NCBI GenBank assembly: GCA_020057805.1 | Contig: JAGVFD010000268.1 | Coordinates: forward strand, 1 to 10,787 | DNA from: Sideroxydans sp. | GTDB lineage: Bacteria > Pseudomonadota > Gammaproteobacteria > Burkholderiales > Gallionellaceae | Reading direction: 5' to 3' | DNA length: 10,787 nucleotides | Shown: one piece after another, positions 1-7,200 of the stretch | How positions within the stretch are numbered: the stretch's first letter is position 1 | How the letters are laid out: each line of letters starts with the position of its first letter | The notes under the pieces: generated by a model | Told to the model about the DNA's origin: nothing | Databases searched by the model: none | The model's input: only the letters and a program-made list of their open reading frames with translations | Made by a program: the position numbers and the translations under genes

Positions 1-1
1 G

Positions 2-172
2 GCTGAACTCAAACTGGAAGAGTTGCAGCAATTTTCAAAACTCATAGCAAATGACATCTACGCCGTGCTCACGCTGGAAGGCTCGCTCGCAGCTCGCAAT
101 CACACCGGCGGCACGGCACCGCAACAAGTGGAAGCCGCCATTGGACGGGCACGCAAACTCCTCGGCAATTAA
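2..172 (+). CDS. argH: Argininosuccinate lyase, C-terminal end (partial)
   Basis: This is the last 56 codons of a gene that begins before the window, ending in TAA at 170-172. The translation contains [20 protein letters not shown] followed by TAPQQV, which matches the conserved C-terminal end of argininosuccinate lyase (typically LTPEGSVAARNHIGGTAP). The enzyme splits argininosuccinate into arginine and fumarate, the last step of arginine biosynthesis, in the cytoplasm as a tetramer. The active-site regions lie upstream of the window and cannot be checked. It is the only confident plus-strand gene here and converges on prmC. A stem-loop at 186-225 probably ends its transcript. Confidence 0.93.
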   Translation, partial: AELKLEELQQFSKLIANDIYAVLTLEGSLAARNHTGGTAPQQVEAAIGRARKLLGN

Positions 173-185
173 TTCAAAACATTTT

Positions 186-234
186 GTCCACGAAAAAATA
201 CCTCGCTGAAGTGTTTTTCGTGGACGGCATTTTT
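186..234 (+). terminator. Stem-loop downstream of argH, probable terminator
   Basis: GTCCACGAAAAA (186-197) and TTTTTCGTGGAC (214-225) form a perfect 12-bp stem around a 16-base loop, starting 14 bases after the argH stop. Five T follow at 230-234, after a GGCA spacer. The A/T-rich stem ends also give a T-tract when read on the minus strand, so it could serve both convergent transcripts. The four-base gap before the T run and the large loop make it a non-classical terminator, hence moderate confidence. Confidence 0.5.
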
Positions 235-258
235 CTAGCTTTTCTCTAGGCAAAAAAA

Positions 259-280
259 TGGGCCATCTTGCGACGGCCCA
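259..280 (+). other. Hairpin preceding a strong ribosome binding site
   Basis: TGGGCC (259-264) pairs with GGCCCA (275-280); two further pairs (266-273, 267-272) close a TTGC loop after one A-C mismatch. A run of seven A lies just before it (252-258) and AGGAGG (285-290) follows five bases after the stem. No T-run follows, so it is not an intrinsic terminator. It looks like the 5' leader structure of the short reading frame at 296-349, or part of a small RNA. No promoter upstream could be identified with confidence. Confidence 0.35.
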
Positions 281-295
281 GAATAGGAGGAGAGT

Positions 296-349
296 ATGAA
301 AGAAAGAGTTGGCAACAACTCAAAACTTGCAACTCGGGGCGAATCTTAA
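296..349 (+). CDS. Possible 17-residue leader peptide with strong SD
   Basis: AGGAGG at 285-290 sits five bases before ATG 296, an almost ideal Shine-Dalgarno and spacing. The frame encodes MKERVGNNSKLATRGES and stops at TAA 347-349. The peptide is hydrophilic and basic, with no membrane segment or signal sequence, and I recognise no family. No gene in the same direction follows (prmC is on the opposite strand), so it is not an obvious leader of anything present. It could be a small protein, part of a regulatory RNA with an SD-like GGA motif, or the 5' remnant of a gene lost from this site. Its own coding sequence holds a perfect GAGTTG-GCAA-CAACTC hairpin (306-321). Translation is not proven. 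Confidence 0.25.
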   Translation: MKERVGNNSKLATRGES

Positions 350-366
350 TTTTCTAAATTCGTTCT

Positions 367-402
367 GCCTATATGCCTGATGGCCTATATATCGGCCTAT
401 AT
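367..402. repeat. Three direct copies of GCCTATAT
   Basis: GCCTATAT occurs at 367-374, 383-390 and 395-402, in the convergent gap just past the end of prmC. The last two copies are longer (GGCCTATATA). Copy spacings of 16 and 12 bases do not match a single helical period, and no known operator or element was recognised. Confidence 0.4.
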
Positions 403-433
403 ACTTTGCTCAAAAATTCAATAAGTATTTGTT

Positions 434-1365
434 TCATATTGATGTCGCCAACTTCCCGCCCGTCACTCGCTCTATACCTGCCAAATCTTTTTCAGAAAAA
501 ACCTGCGTAAAGCCGTGCTCCACCAATAAATCGCGCACCTTTTCTGCTTGGTCGTAGCCATGCTCTAACAATATCCAGCCATCGGGCATTAGAAAATTCG
601 GCGCAGCGTGAATAATGCGGCACAAGTCATCCAAGCCATCGACACCAGAAGTCAGCGCCGACAAAGGCTCAAACCGCACATCACCTTGCGTGAGATGAAT
701 GTCGTCCTGCGCGATATAGGGCGGATTAGACACGATGAGCTCGAAGCGTTGCGCGCCTAACGCAGCAAACCAATCACTCTGCACAAAGCCCACATTGTCA
801 ACAGCGAGTCGCTGCGCGTTCTCGCGTGCGACCTGTAGCGCAGCGGCCGAAGCATCTACCGCAGTGACTTCAACATCAGGCCGGCTGTATGCGATAGACA
901 AGGCTATCGCTCCCGTGCCTGTACCTAAATCCAATACACGAAAACCAGCCTCTTTCGCACCGGCCGCTTCCCATCTACCCCCCCCCTCTCCCGCTGGCGT
1001 GAGGGGGGGGGAGGGGTAATAAACGGCGGCAGCCGTTGCAACGCTAGCTCAACTAACAACTCGGTATCAGGGCGGGGGATTAAGGTGGCGGAGGTAACTT
1101 TGAAATTCAAACCAAAAAACTCGCGCTCGCCCAATAGATGTGCCATCGGCTCACCCTGCAAACGACGTTGCAACATAGCGTCCAATGCGGCGTGTTGCGC
1201 TGCGTTGAGCACTTGTTCGGGATGCGCCAATAGATAGGCCCGCTGCACGCCCAGCACCTGTTGCAACAAACATTGGATTTCAATGCGCGCGCTGCTGGCA
1301 TCGAGCGCAAGCGTGCTGGCTAAAAGAGGGGCCTCTGCGCGTAGCGTGTCGGCGATGCTGCGCAC
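434..1365 (-). pseudogene. prmC: prmC (hemK) release factor glutamine methyltransferase, frame interrupted
   Basis: PrmC uses S-adenosylmethionine to N5-methylate the glutamine of the GGQ motif in release factors RF1 and RF2, raising termination efficiency. The first half (1365 down to about 1030) carries the N-terminal substrate-binding domain ending in TLIPRPDTELLVELALQRLP. The second half, in another frame, carries the SAM-binding motif DLGTGTGAIALSIA and the catalytic SNPPY, and ends at TGA 434-436. Between them lies the palindromic element 976-1018. The first frame runs through it to a TAG at 925-927; the second frame is also open through it. A -1 shift, or one additional base in the C9 or G9 tract, would give about 310 residues against about 277 in E. 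coli, the excess being mostly this linker. The start is GTG 1363-1365, two bases after the prfA stop. Read as a sequencing slip, a phase-variable site or a true pseudogene; family identity is secure. Confidence 0.9.
976..1018. repeat. 43-bp palindromic mini-element inside prmC
   Basis: The unit begins TACCCC (976-981) and ends GGGGTA (1013-1018), an inverted terminal match, with an imperfect palindrome between: C9 (978-986), TCTCCCGC, a short centre, then GTGA and G9 (1003-1011). Palindromes of the CCCTCTCCCGC / GCGGGAGAGGG type are common dispersed intergenic repeats in proteobacterial genomes. The right arm here has diverged from that form (GCGTGAGGG). It falls exactly where PrmC proteins have a short linker between QRLP and VLDLGTG. 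It carries no gene. Whether it is dispersed in this genome cannot be seen from one window. Confidence 0.65.
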
Positions 1366-1368
1366 AAC

Positions 1369-2451
1369 TTAACTTTCTTGCGCCAACGCGGCTAATAGTT
1401 CGGCTTGGTGCTCGGCCATCAACGCGTTGGTGAGTTCGCTGATGTCACCATCCATGATGTGATCCATCTTGTACAGGGTGAGGTTGATGCGATGGTCGGT
1501 GACGCGACCTTGAGGAAAGTTGTAGGTGCGAATGCGCTCGGAACGGTCGCCGCTGCCCACCAGTGATTTACGTTCTGCGGCCACTTTACTGTGCGCGGCT
1601 TGCTCTTCTTTAGCTTTGATGCGCGCCGCGAGCACGCGCAGGGCTTGCGCTTTATTTTGATGCTGCGAACGCCCGTCTTGGCATTCCACCACGGTGCCAG
1701 TTGGAATGTGCGTGATGCGCACGGCAGAATCGGTCTTGTTAATGTGCTGCCCACCCGCACCGCTGGCACGGAAGGTGTCGATGCGCATATCAGCAGGATT
1801 TAATTCCACCTCGCCCACTTCATCCGCTTCGGGCAGGATGGCCACGGTACACGCCGAGGTGTGAATACGACCTTGCGTTTCGGTGGCGGGCACACGTTGC
1901 ACACGGTGCACACCCGATTCAAACTTCATCACGGAATACGCGCCCTGCCCAATGAGGCGCGCGATAACTTCTTTGTAGCCCCCCATCTCACCCAAACTCT
2001 CGGAAATGATTTCCACTTGCCAGCGGCGACGCTCGGCAAAGCGCATATACATGCGGAAGATGTCGCCCGCGAAGATGGCCGCTTCGTCGCCGCCCGTACC
2101 GGCGCGCACTTCTAAAAATACGTTGCGATCGTCGTTGGGATCTTTGGGCAGCAACATTTTTTGCAGCTCGGCCACCAACGTTACTTGCTGCTCGCGCCCC
2201 GCCTTCACTTCCGCGTCGGCGAATTCGCGCATGTCAGGATCGCTTGCCATGTCTAGCGCCGTGCCAATGTCGGCTTCGCACGCTTGATAGGCGCGATAAA
2301 CCTCGACCACGGGTTCAATTTCGGCGCGTTCGCGGTTGAGCTTACGGAAGCCTTCCATGTCGCGCGTGGCTTGTTCCGTGCTCAATAGGCGCGTGACTTC
2401 ATCGAGGCGATCAGCGAGCTGCGCCAATTTAGAGGCAATGCTGGGCTTCAT
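1369..2451 (-). CDS. prfA: Peptide chain release factor 1 (RF1)
   Basis: RF1 recognises UAA and UAG in the ribosomal A site and triggers hydrolysis of peptidyl-tRNA. The 360-residue product has the normal family length. The codon-reading tripeptide PAT is at residues 188-190 (within [14 protein letters not shown]). PAT marks RF1, whereas RF2 has SPF. The catalytic GGQ is at 233-235 ([19 protein letters not shown]); Gln235 is the residue PrmC methylates. The ATG at 2449-2451 overlaps the hemA stop as ATGA and has no clear Shine-Dalgarno, which suggests translational coupling to hemA. TAA at 1369-1371 is followed two bases later by the prmC GTG. The gene appears intact, so only its modifying enzyme is interrupted. 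Confidence 0.98.
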   Translation of the reverse strand: MKPSIASKLAQLADRLDEVTRLLSTEQATRDMEGFRKLNRERAEIEPVVEVYRAYQACEADIGTALDMASDPDMREFADAEVKAGREQQVTLVAELQKMLLPKDPNDDRNVFLEVRAGTGGDEAAIFAGDIFRMYMRFAERRRWQVEIISESLGEMGGYKEVIARLIGQGAYSVMKFESGVHRVQRVPATETQGRIHTSACTVAILPEADEVGEVELNPADMRIDTFRASGAGGQHINKTDSAVRITHIPTGTVVECQDGRSQHQNKAQALRVLAARIKAKEEQAAHSKVAAERKSLVGSGDRSERIRTYNFPQGRVTDHRINLTLYKMDHIMDGDISELTNALMAEHQAELLAALAQES

Positions 2452-3701
2452 TCGGTGTCGTGCAGACGGTACAGCCGATGCACGGTTTCGAGCATGGCAT
2501 CGCGTTCGGCGGCAGTGGCTTGATTGAGGGCTTGGGTGGGGCCGTGCAAGAATTTATTGGTCAATGCACTACTTAAACTTTCCAACACTTTTTCAGCGTT
2601 ATCGCCTTTCGCCAAAGCGCGCAGGGCTTTTTCCATTTCACCGCGACGCTGCCGCTCGGCATGGTCACGCAAGGCACGAATGGTGGGCACAACGCCGCGC
2701 GACTCCATCCAATGTACAAAGTCGCTCACGCCCGAATCAATAATCACTTCAGCTTCTTTTACCGCACCCTGACGTGCATCCAAGCCATCACGCACCACTT
2801 CAGATAAATCATCTACGGTGTATAAAAACACATCGGACAATTCGGCGACTTCTTTTTCCACATCGCGCGGCACCGCCAAATCGACAATAAATAAGGGGCG
2901 ATGTTTGCGCGCTTTGAGGGCGCGTTCGACCATGCCTTTACCCAATATTGGCAAGGTACTGGCGGTGCAGGTGATGATGATGTCGTGCAAGGCTAGTTGC
3001 TCGGGCAATTCATTCAGCGTCACCGCATGGCCGTTGATGCGACGCGCCAAGGTCTCGGCGCGCTCCAAGGTGCGATTCGCCACGGTGATGTGTTTGGGAT
3101 TGCGTGCCGCGAAGTGCACCGCATTCAGTTCAATCATCTCGCCCGCGCCAATGAACAACACGCGCTGCTCGGAAATGGAAGGATAGATGCGCTCGGCCAG
3201 CTTCACTGCCGCCGCCGCCATCGACACCAGATTAGCGCCAATTTCGGTTTGGGTGCGCACATCTTTGGCCACCGAAAAGGTGCGTTGGAATAATTTGTGC
3301 AGCAAGAAACCCATCGTGCCCGCTTGTTCGGCTTGGCGCACCGCCTGCTTCATCTGTCCCAAAATTTGCGGCTCGCCCAACACCATCGAATCCAGCCCAC
3401 TGGCAACACGGAAAGCGTGCTTCACCGCTTGCTCTTGTGGCAAGCGATAGATATAAGGCTCAACGTCATTCGCGGGGAGATGATGGTAATCCGCTAGCCA
3501 ATGCACCGCCTGTGTTGGGGTGTTGGTGCTGCAATAAATTTCGGTACGGTTACAAGTAGAGAGAATGGTGGCTTCTTTCGCTGCGCCATTGTCCACAAGG
3601 TCACGCAGGGCGACATCCATCGTCTCGACATTGAAGGCGAGTTGCTCACGCACAGCAAGGGGTGCGGTTTGATGGTTTAAGCCAAAGGTGAATAACTGCA
3701 T
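2448..3701 (-). CDS. hemA: Glutamyl-tRNA reductase
   Basis: This enzyme reduces glutamyl-tRNA(Glu) with NADPH to glutamate-1-semialdehyde, the first committed step of haem synthesis by the C5 pathway. The 417-residue protein has the family start [19 protein letters not shown] and the catalytic cysteine Cys50 in [12 protein letters not shown]. Next come the substrate-domain signature [17 protein letters not shown] and the Rossmann NADPH site [19 protein letters not shown] (around 190). A C-terminal helical dimerisation domain follows from about residue 315. The start is ATG 3699-3701. A TATAAT at 3741-3736 offers a promoter. The hemA-prfA-prmC order is the classical proteobacterial arrangement. 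The stop overlaps the prfA start by ATGA. No riboswitch was seen upstream. Confidence 0.98.
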   Translation of the reverse strand: MQLFTFGLNHQTAPLAVREQLAFNVETMDVALRDLVDNGAAKEATILSTCNRTEIYCSTNTPTQAVHWLADYHHLPANDVEPYIYRLPQEQAVKHAFRVASGLDSMVLGEPQILGQMKQAVRQAEQAGTMGFLLHKLFQRTFSVAKDVRTQTEIGANLVSMAAAAVKLAERIYPSISEQRVLFIGAGEMIELNAVHFAARNPKHITVANRTLERAETLARRINGHAVTLNELPEQLALHDIIITCTASTLPILGKGMVERALKARKHRPLFIVDLAVPRDVEKEVAELSDVFLYTVDDLSEVVRDGLDARQGAVKEAEVIIDSGVSDFVHWMESRGVVPTIRALRDHAERQRRGEMEKALRALAKGDNAEKVLESLSSALTNKFLHGPTQALNQATAAERDAMLETVHRLYRLHDTE

Positions 3702-3735
3702 GAGAAATCCGCTATCCGCGTGAATCGGGGGCGGG

Positions 3736-3764
3736 ATTATAGAGGCTGGGGCGGCTTTCTACTA
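3736..3764 (-). promoter_or_regulatory. Candidate hemA promoter (perfect -10)
   Basis: On the minus strand a perfect TATAAT lies at 3741-3736, 34 bases upstream of the hemA ATG. The expected -35 position (about 3764-3759, TAGTAG) does not resemble TTGACA and falls inside the terminator-like hairpin 3743-3777. An activator, or a chance match, is therefore possible. Confidence 0.35.
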
Positions 3765-3777
3765 GTCGCCCCAGTCT
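3743..3777 (-). terminator. Strong hairpin between the 131-aa gene and hemA
   Basis: Bases 3743-3756 pair with 3764-3777 in a 14-bp stem containing the 8-bp GC-rich core CTGGGGCG / CGCCCCAG and about two G-T pairs. It begins 10 bases after the stop of the 131-residue gene. On the minus strand it is followed by CTATAATCC rather than a T-run, so it may be an inefficient or Rho-assisted terminator, or a 3' end stabiliser. Confidence 0.45.
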
Positions 3778-3787
3778 ATTGAGGTGC

Positions 3788-4183
3788 TTACTTTGTTGTT
3801 TGCAGCAGGGTTAATGCGGCATCCGCATCAGCACGCAAACTACTTTCAGGGTGTTGCTTAACGAACTCGCCAAATGCAGCCTGCGCATCGGCATTTTTAC
3901 CCGCGCCTGCCAAGTCCATCGCTTTCTTAAAGGCATCCAATTCTTCTACATCCACGGATTGAACCTTCTGCTCACCCTTCCAATACACATCGTCTGCATC
4001 CGCTAATGAGCCGCGTACACCACCCGCAGCAGTAGTCGTAATTAGTTTTTTCTTGGGCGTAATCAGTTCAATCTTTTTACGCAAGCGCTCCCACAACGAG
4101 GGTTCGCTGCTGACACTCGCCGCATAACTCGGCGCCGCCATCACCACACCCAACAAAACAAATGCTGCGACTAATTTTTTCAT
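3788..4183 (-). CDS. Exported 131-aa protein of unknown function with TPR-like tail
   Basis: I do not recognise a named family. The first 21 residues form a signal peptide (KK, then a hydrophobic stretch, then APSYA before ASVSS), so the mature protein of about 110 residues should be periplasmic. A basic segment WERLRKKIELITPKKK (about 31-46) leads into TTTAAGGVRGS. This faintly recalls the VRG motif ending FecR-type domains, but too little matches to call it. The last 55 residues look like a helical hairpin pair with TPR-style spacing (DAFKKAMDLAGAGKNADAQA, then AFGEFVKQHPES). AAGGAG lies seven bases before ATG 4181-4183. It follows the NHL/transglutaminase gene by 52 bases and is probably co-transcribed. 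A partner role for that protein is inference. Confidence 0.85.
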   Translation of the reverse strand: MKKLVAAFVLLGVVMAAPSYAASVSSEPSLWERLRKKIELITPKKKLITTTAAGGVRGSLADADDVYWKGEQKVQSVDVEELDAFKKAMDLAGAGKNADAQAAFGEFVKQHPESSLRADADAALTLLQTTK

Positions 4184-4219
4184 TGTGTTTCTCCTTAGTT
4201 AAATCGGTTGCTAGTTTCG

Positions 4220-4237
4220 AAGTCCGCCATCGGACTT
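4220..4237 (-). other. Intercistronic hairpin overlapping the stop codon
   Basis: AAGTCCG (4220-4226) and CGGACTT (4231-4237) form a perfect 7-bp stem with a four-base loop. On the minus strand it starts inside the TAA of the large NHL gene (4238-4236). There is no T-run after it, so it is not a classical terminator. It may act in mRNA processing or stability, separating expression of the two genes. Confidence 0.4.
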
Positions 4238-7200
4238 ACATTGCATTTAATAGTTCCAATCCCAGCGCACGGTATTGCTCTTTCACTTTAGAATCAATAC
4301 CCTGCGCCTTCACAAAGGCGGCTTTAGCTTTCTTGGTTTCGCCTGTTCGCGTATAGGCTCGCGCTAAATTTACCCAGATTTGCGCATCTTTGGGGCTGGC
4401 TTGCGAGGCCGCCAAATAAGCCTTTTGTGCCTCTGGATACTTATCACCAATCATAAACAAATTACCCCGATTATTCATCGCCCCCGCGTGCTTACTATCC
4501 AAACTAATTACTTTGTCGAAGTATTTCATAGCCTCATCGTGATCACCTAACTTGGCCATGATAATGCCAAGTTGCAGATTCGCATCCACGTCCGATGGAT
4601 TCAGTTTGAGGCCTTCCAAATAGCGACGGGTTCTCACCTGCGAACTGATTTTCAGCACAGACATATTGTCGCCAGGGAATTTTTTGTCGATAGCGGCACG
4701 CGTTAATCCCGTGGGCTTCCATTCTGAATCGGGCAGGCTCGCGGGTTTGTATTTTTCCCATCCTCGATGCACGTCGAGTATGGTCAAGCCCTTATCCTTG
4801 AATTTGTAGTAGGTCGCACTGCCTTTTTCCCACGCGTTGATGAAGGAATTGCCCACCAACGTGGTCTCAACTGGAATCCACAACATGTCTTCATAAATAA
4901 CATACAGATTATTCATGTTGTAACCATCCGGCTCGGCCGCAATACCCGTGGAGAACATCATCAGCATGTGTCCAGGCACTTCCAACACGCGCGTGTTGAT
5001 GCCCATGCTTTCCAGCCCCGATGAATAAAATGCCACGAGGTCATCACAATCCCCTGATTTGCGTTCCAAGGTTTCGCGTGGGAATTGGATGTAATCCACC
5101 GTGTTAGTTTTTTCAGAGCTCACTTGATATGGATTGCTCGGATCTTGAATGTACGTTACCCCGTACACACCCAAAGCATCAAACAAGGCGGCGGCTAAAC
5201 GTGCCTCATCTTTAGTCTCCTTATATTCCCCAACAACGGCGCGCGCCATATTGATCACAGGCGGGTCTTTAGGTGTAACAAAAGTCGCGAAACGATCACG
5301 ATCGTCCCATGTTAAACGATGCTTATCGTACACATTCACCGTAGCAATACGGCTATAAGCCACCCTCTTGCCATCCTCAAAATAACTCGCTTCAATTTCA
5401 GCTTGAACCGCACTATCTTCCGTTACCGTCAAAATGCTGTTGTTAAAAACTGCTTTGAGCAACAACTCTTCGCTTTGGCCTGGCAATAATTTTGCAATTT
5501 TATTTTCCGTGGCGAAATCCATGAAGTTTTTAAGCATGAAGCTGATGCGAATTTTTTCCATCGGCTTCTCGGTATTGTTGGTGAGCTTGATGCTGCCCAA
5601 ACCACTTTTCTCATACAGCTTGTAAGAGTTAGAGAAAATATCGTTCAGCTTAAGCACTTCAATTTCTAGGGGGGGACGATTGAAAACGAGCGTCGTTGCC
5701 TCGACCATTTTCTTTTCCGACTCTGTGCCGTCCGTACTCAATACACTCACGAAGTAGCTGTACTTGGTTTCGGGCAACAAAGCGTCACGACTGTATTCGG
5801 CTTGCATGATCTCGCCCAATTTTACGAATGCTTCTCCTTCTTTTTGATATACACGGTACGCCGCAAAGTATTGCGGATCGGCAGCTTCCCAGCTCAATTT
5901 AACTTGCCACGGGGTGGTTTCTGCTTTGATTTCAGCCAACGATTTAGGCATGAACTTATCCGCAACAGCGCTCGCTCCTTCGCTAATTGCGCCCTCGTAA
6001 GAAAAATCTGACACTGCCGCAACGCGGTAGTAATAGCGCGCATCCGCATCCAGTCCTGCATCCACGTAGGTATTCGCAGCGGTCGTTGCCAACTGTACAT
6101 ACCCGCCTTGCTCCGTTTTAGAGCGGTAGATACGAAACTCTTTCACATAAGCCACTGCCGGCAAATCCCAACGCAACTCAATCGCATGTACTTTATTGTG
6201 TGCCGTCAGCGTTTTCACTTTTTCAGGTTTATACAGCACCGCAAATTGACGGATGCTTTTGCTTTTTCGGTCAGAGACCAGTAATGAACTGCCGCCTGCG
6301 GTGATAATGCCAACTGGGTCAGGCATGTCACCTGCCCCTGTTGTGCTGGTACCAAACACGCGCAGCAATTCGCCTTTGTGGGTGAATGCTTTAACCTGAC
6401 TTCCATCTAACACCAGCAACTCATCTGCCGTCACCACCAGACCCAAGGGCTTATTAAATACGCTCACTTCTTTTTGCTTACCCAACTCTTGTATGAAATC
6501 CCCCGTTGCCGAATACACCAACACACTGCGTCGCGACGCATCCAAAACAAAAAAATTGCCCAAAGGGTCAAACGCGAGGGCGGTGGGGCTGCTGATAGCA
6601 GAATTAGTGCCGCCCAAGTTATTCAGATAGACGCCATCGCCTCGGAACATTTGCACATTGTGATTGCTGCTGTCCGCCACAAAAATGAGTCCTGCCGAAT
6701 TCACCGCCAGCGCCACTGGATTACCAAACTGTCCTGCACCACTGCCGACACTGCCAAAGCTAGACAGCACTTTCCCCGTTTCATCTAATTGAACGCAGCG
6801 CTTTTTCTTCTTGTCTAATACCCAAATCGCGCCGTTTTTATCTACCGTAACCGCCACCAACTCCATGTCTACTGGTTTGATTTCGGCAACCACTTTGCCT
6901 TCCACCAGCTTCAACAAACTCTTACCTTCTTTGCTTATGGCTAGCACCGAGCCTTTTGCATCACTCGCTAACACTTGCGCTTCGATAGCAAAGTTTCCCA
7001 TCCATTTAACTGATGCGCGACCAGGCACTTTGGCTAAAGGCTCGGGCTTGTTACCCGCGACTGTTAGGAAGTGATTTACCCATGATTTCCCCGTATCGCC
7101 CACATACACCTGCTGCCCTTTTTCCACCGCCAGCCCTGCAAGTTTTTTGAACTGCGCGCGCGCCTCACCTTTAGAGCCAAAGATATAGGTCAGCTTGCCT

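Noticed and set aside
35..253. 72-codon minus-strand open frame overlapping the argH tail
   Set aside because: It is antisense to the recognisable ArgH C-terminus, resembles no family and crosses the stem-loop at 186-225.
434..934. Catalytic half of PrmC as an independent gene from TTG 934
   Set aside because: The TTG is an internal Leu codon of the conserved RVLDLGTGTG motif, with no Shine-Dalgarno. Starting there would remove the lead-in to the SAM-binding fold.
976..1018. The palindrome as a transcription terminator
   Set aside because: It lies inside the prmC coding region and has no T-run on either strand.
735..1019. 94-codon plus-strand frame across prmC
   Set aside because: It is the complement of conserved PrmC coding sequence, with low-complexity Ser/Ala/Pro composition typical of a shadow frame.
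3702..3787. Riboswitch or haem-responsive leader before hemA
   Set aside because: From the -10 box the leader would be under 30 bases, too short for any known riboswitch fold.
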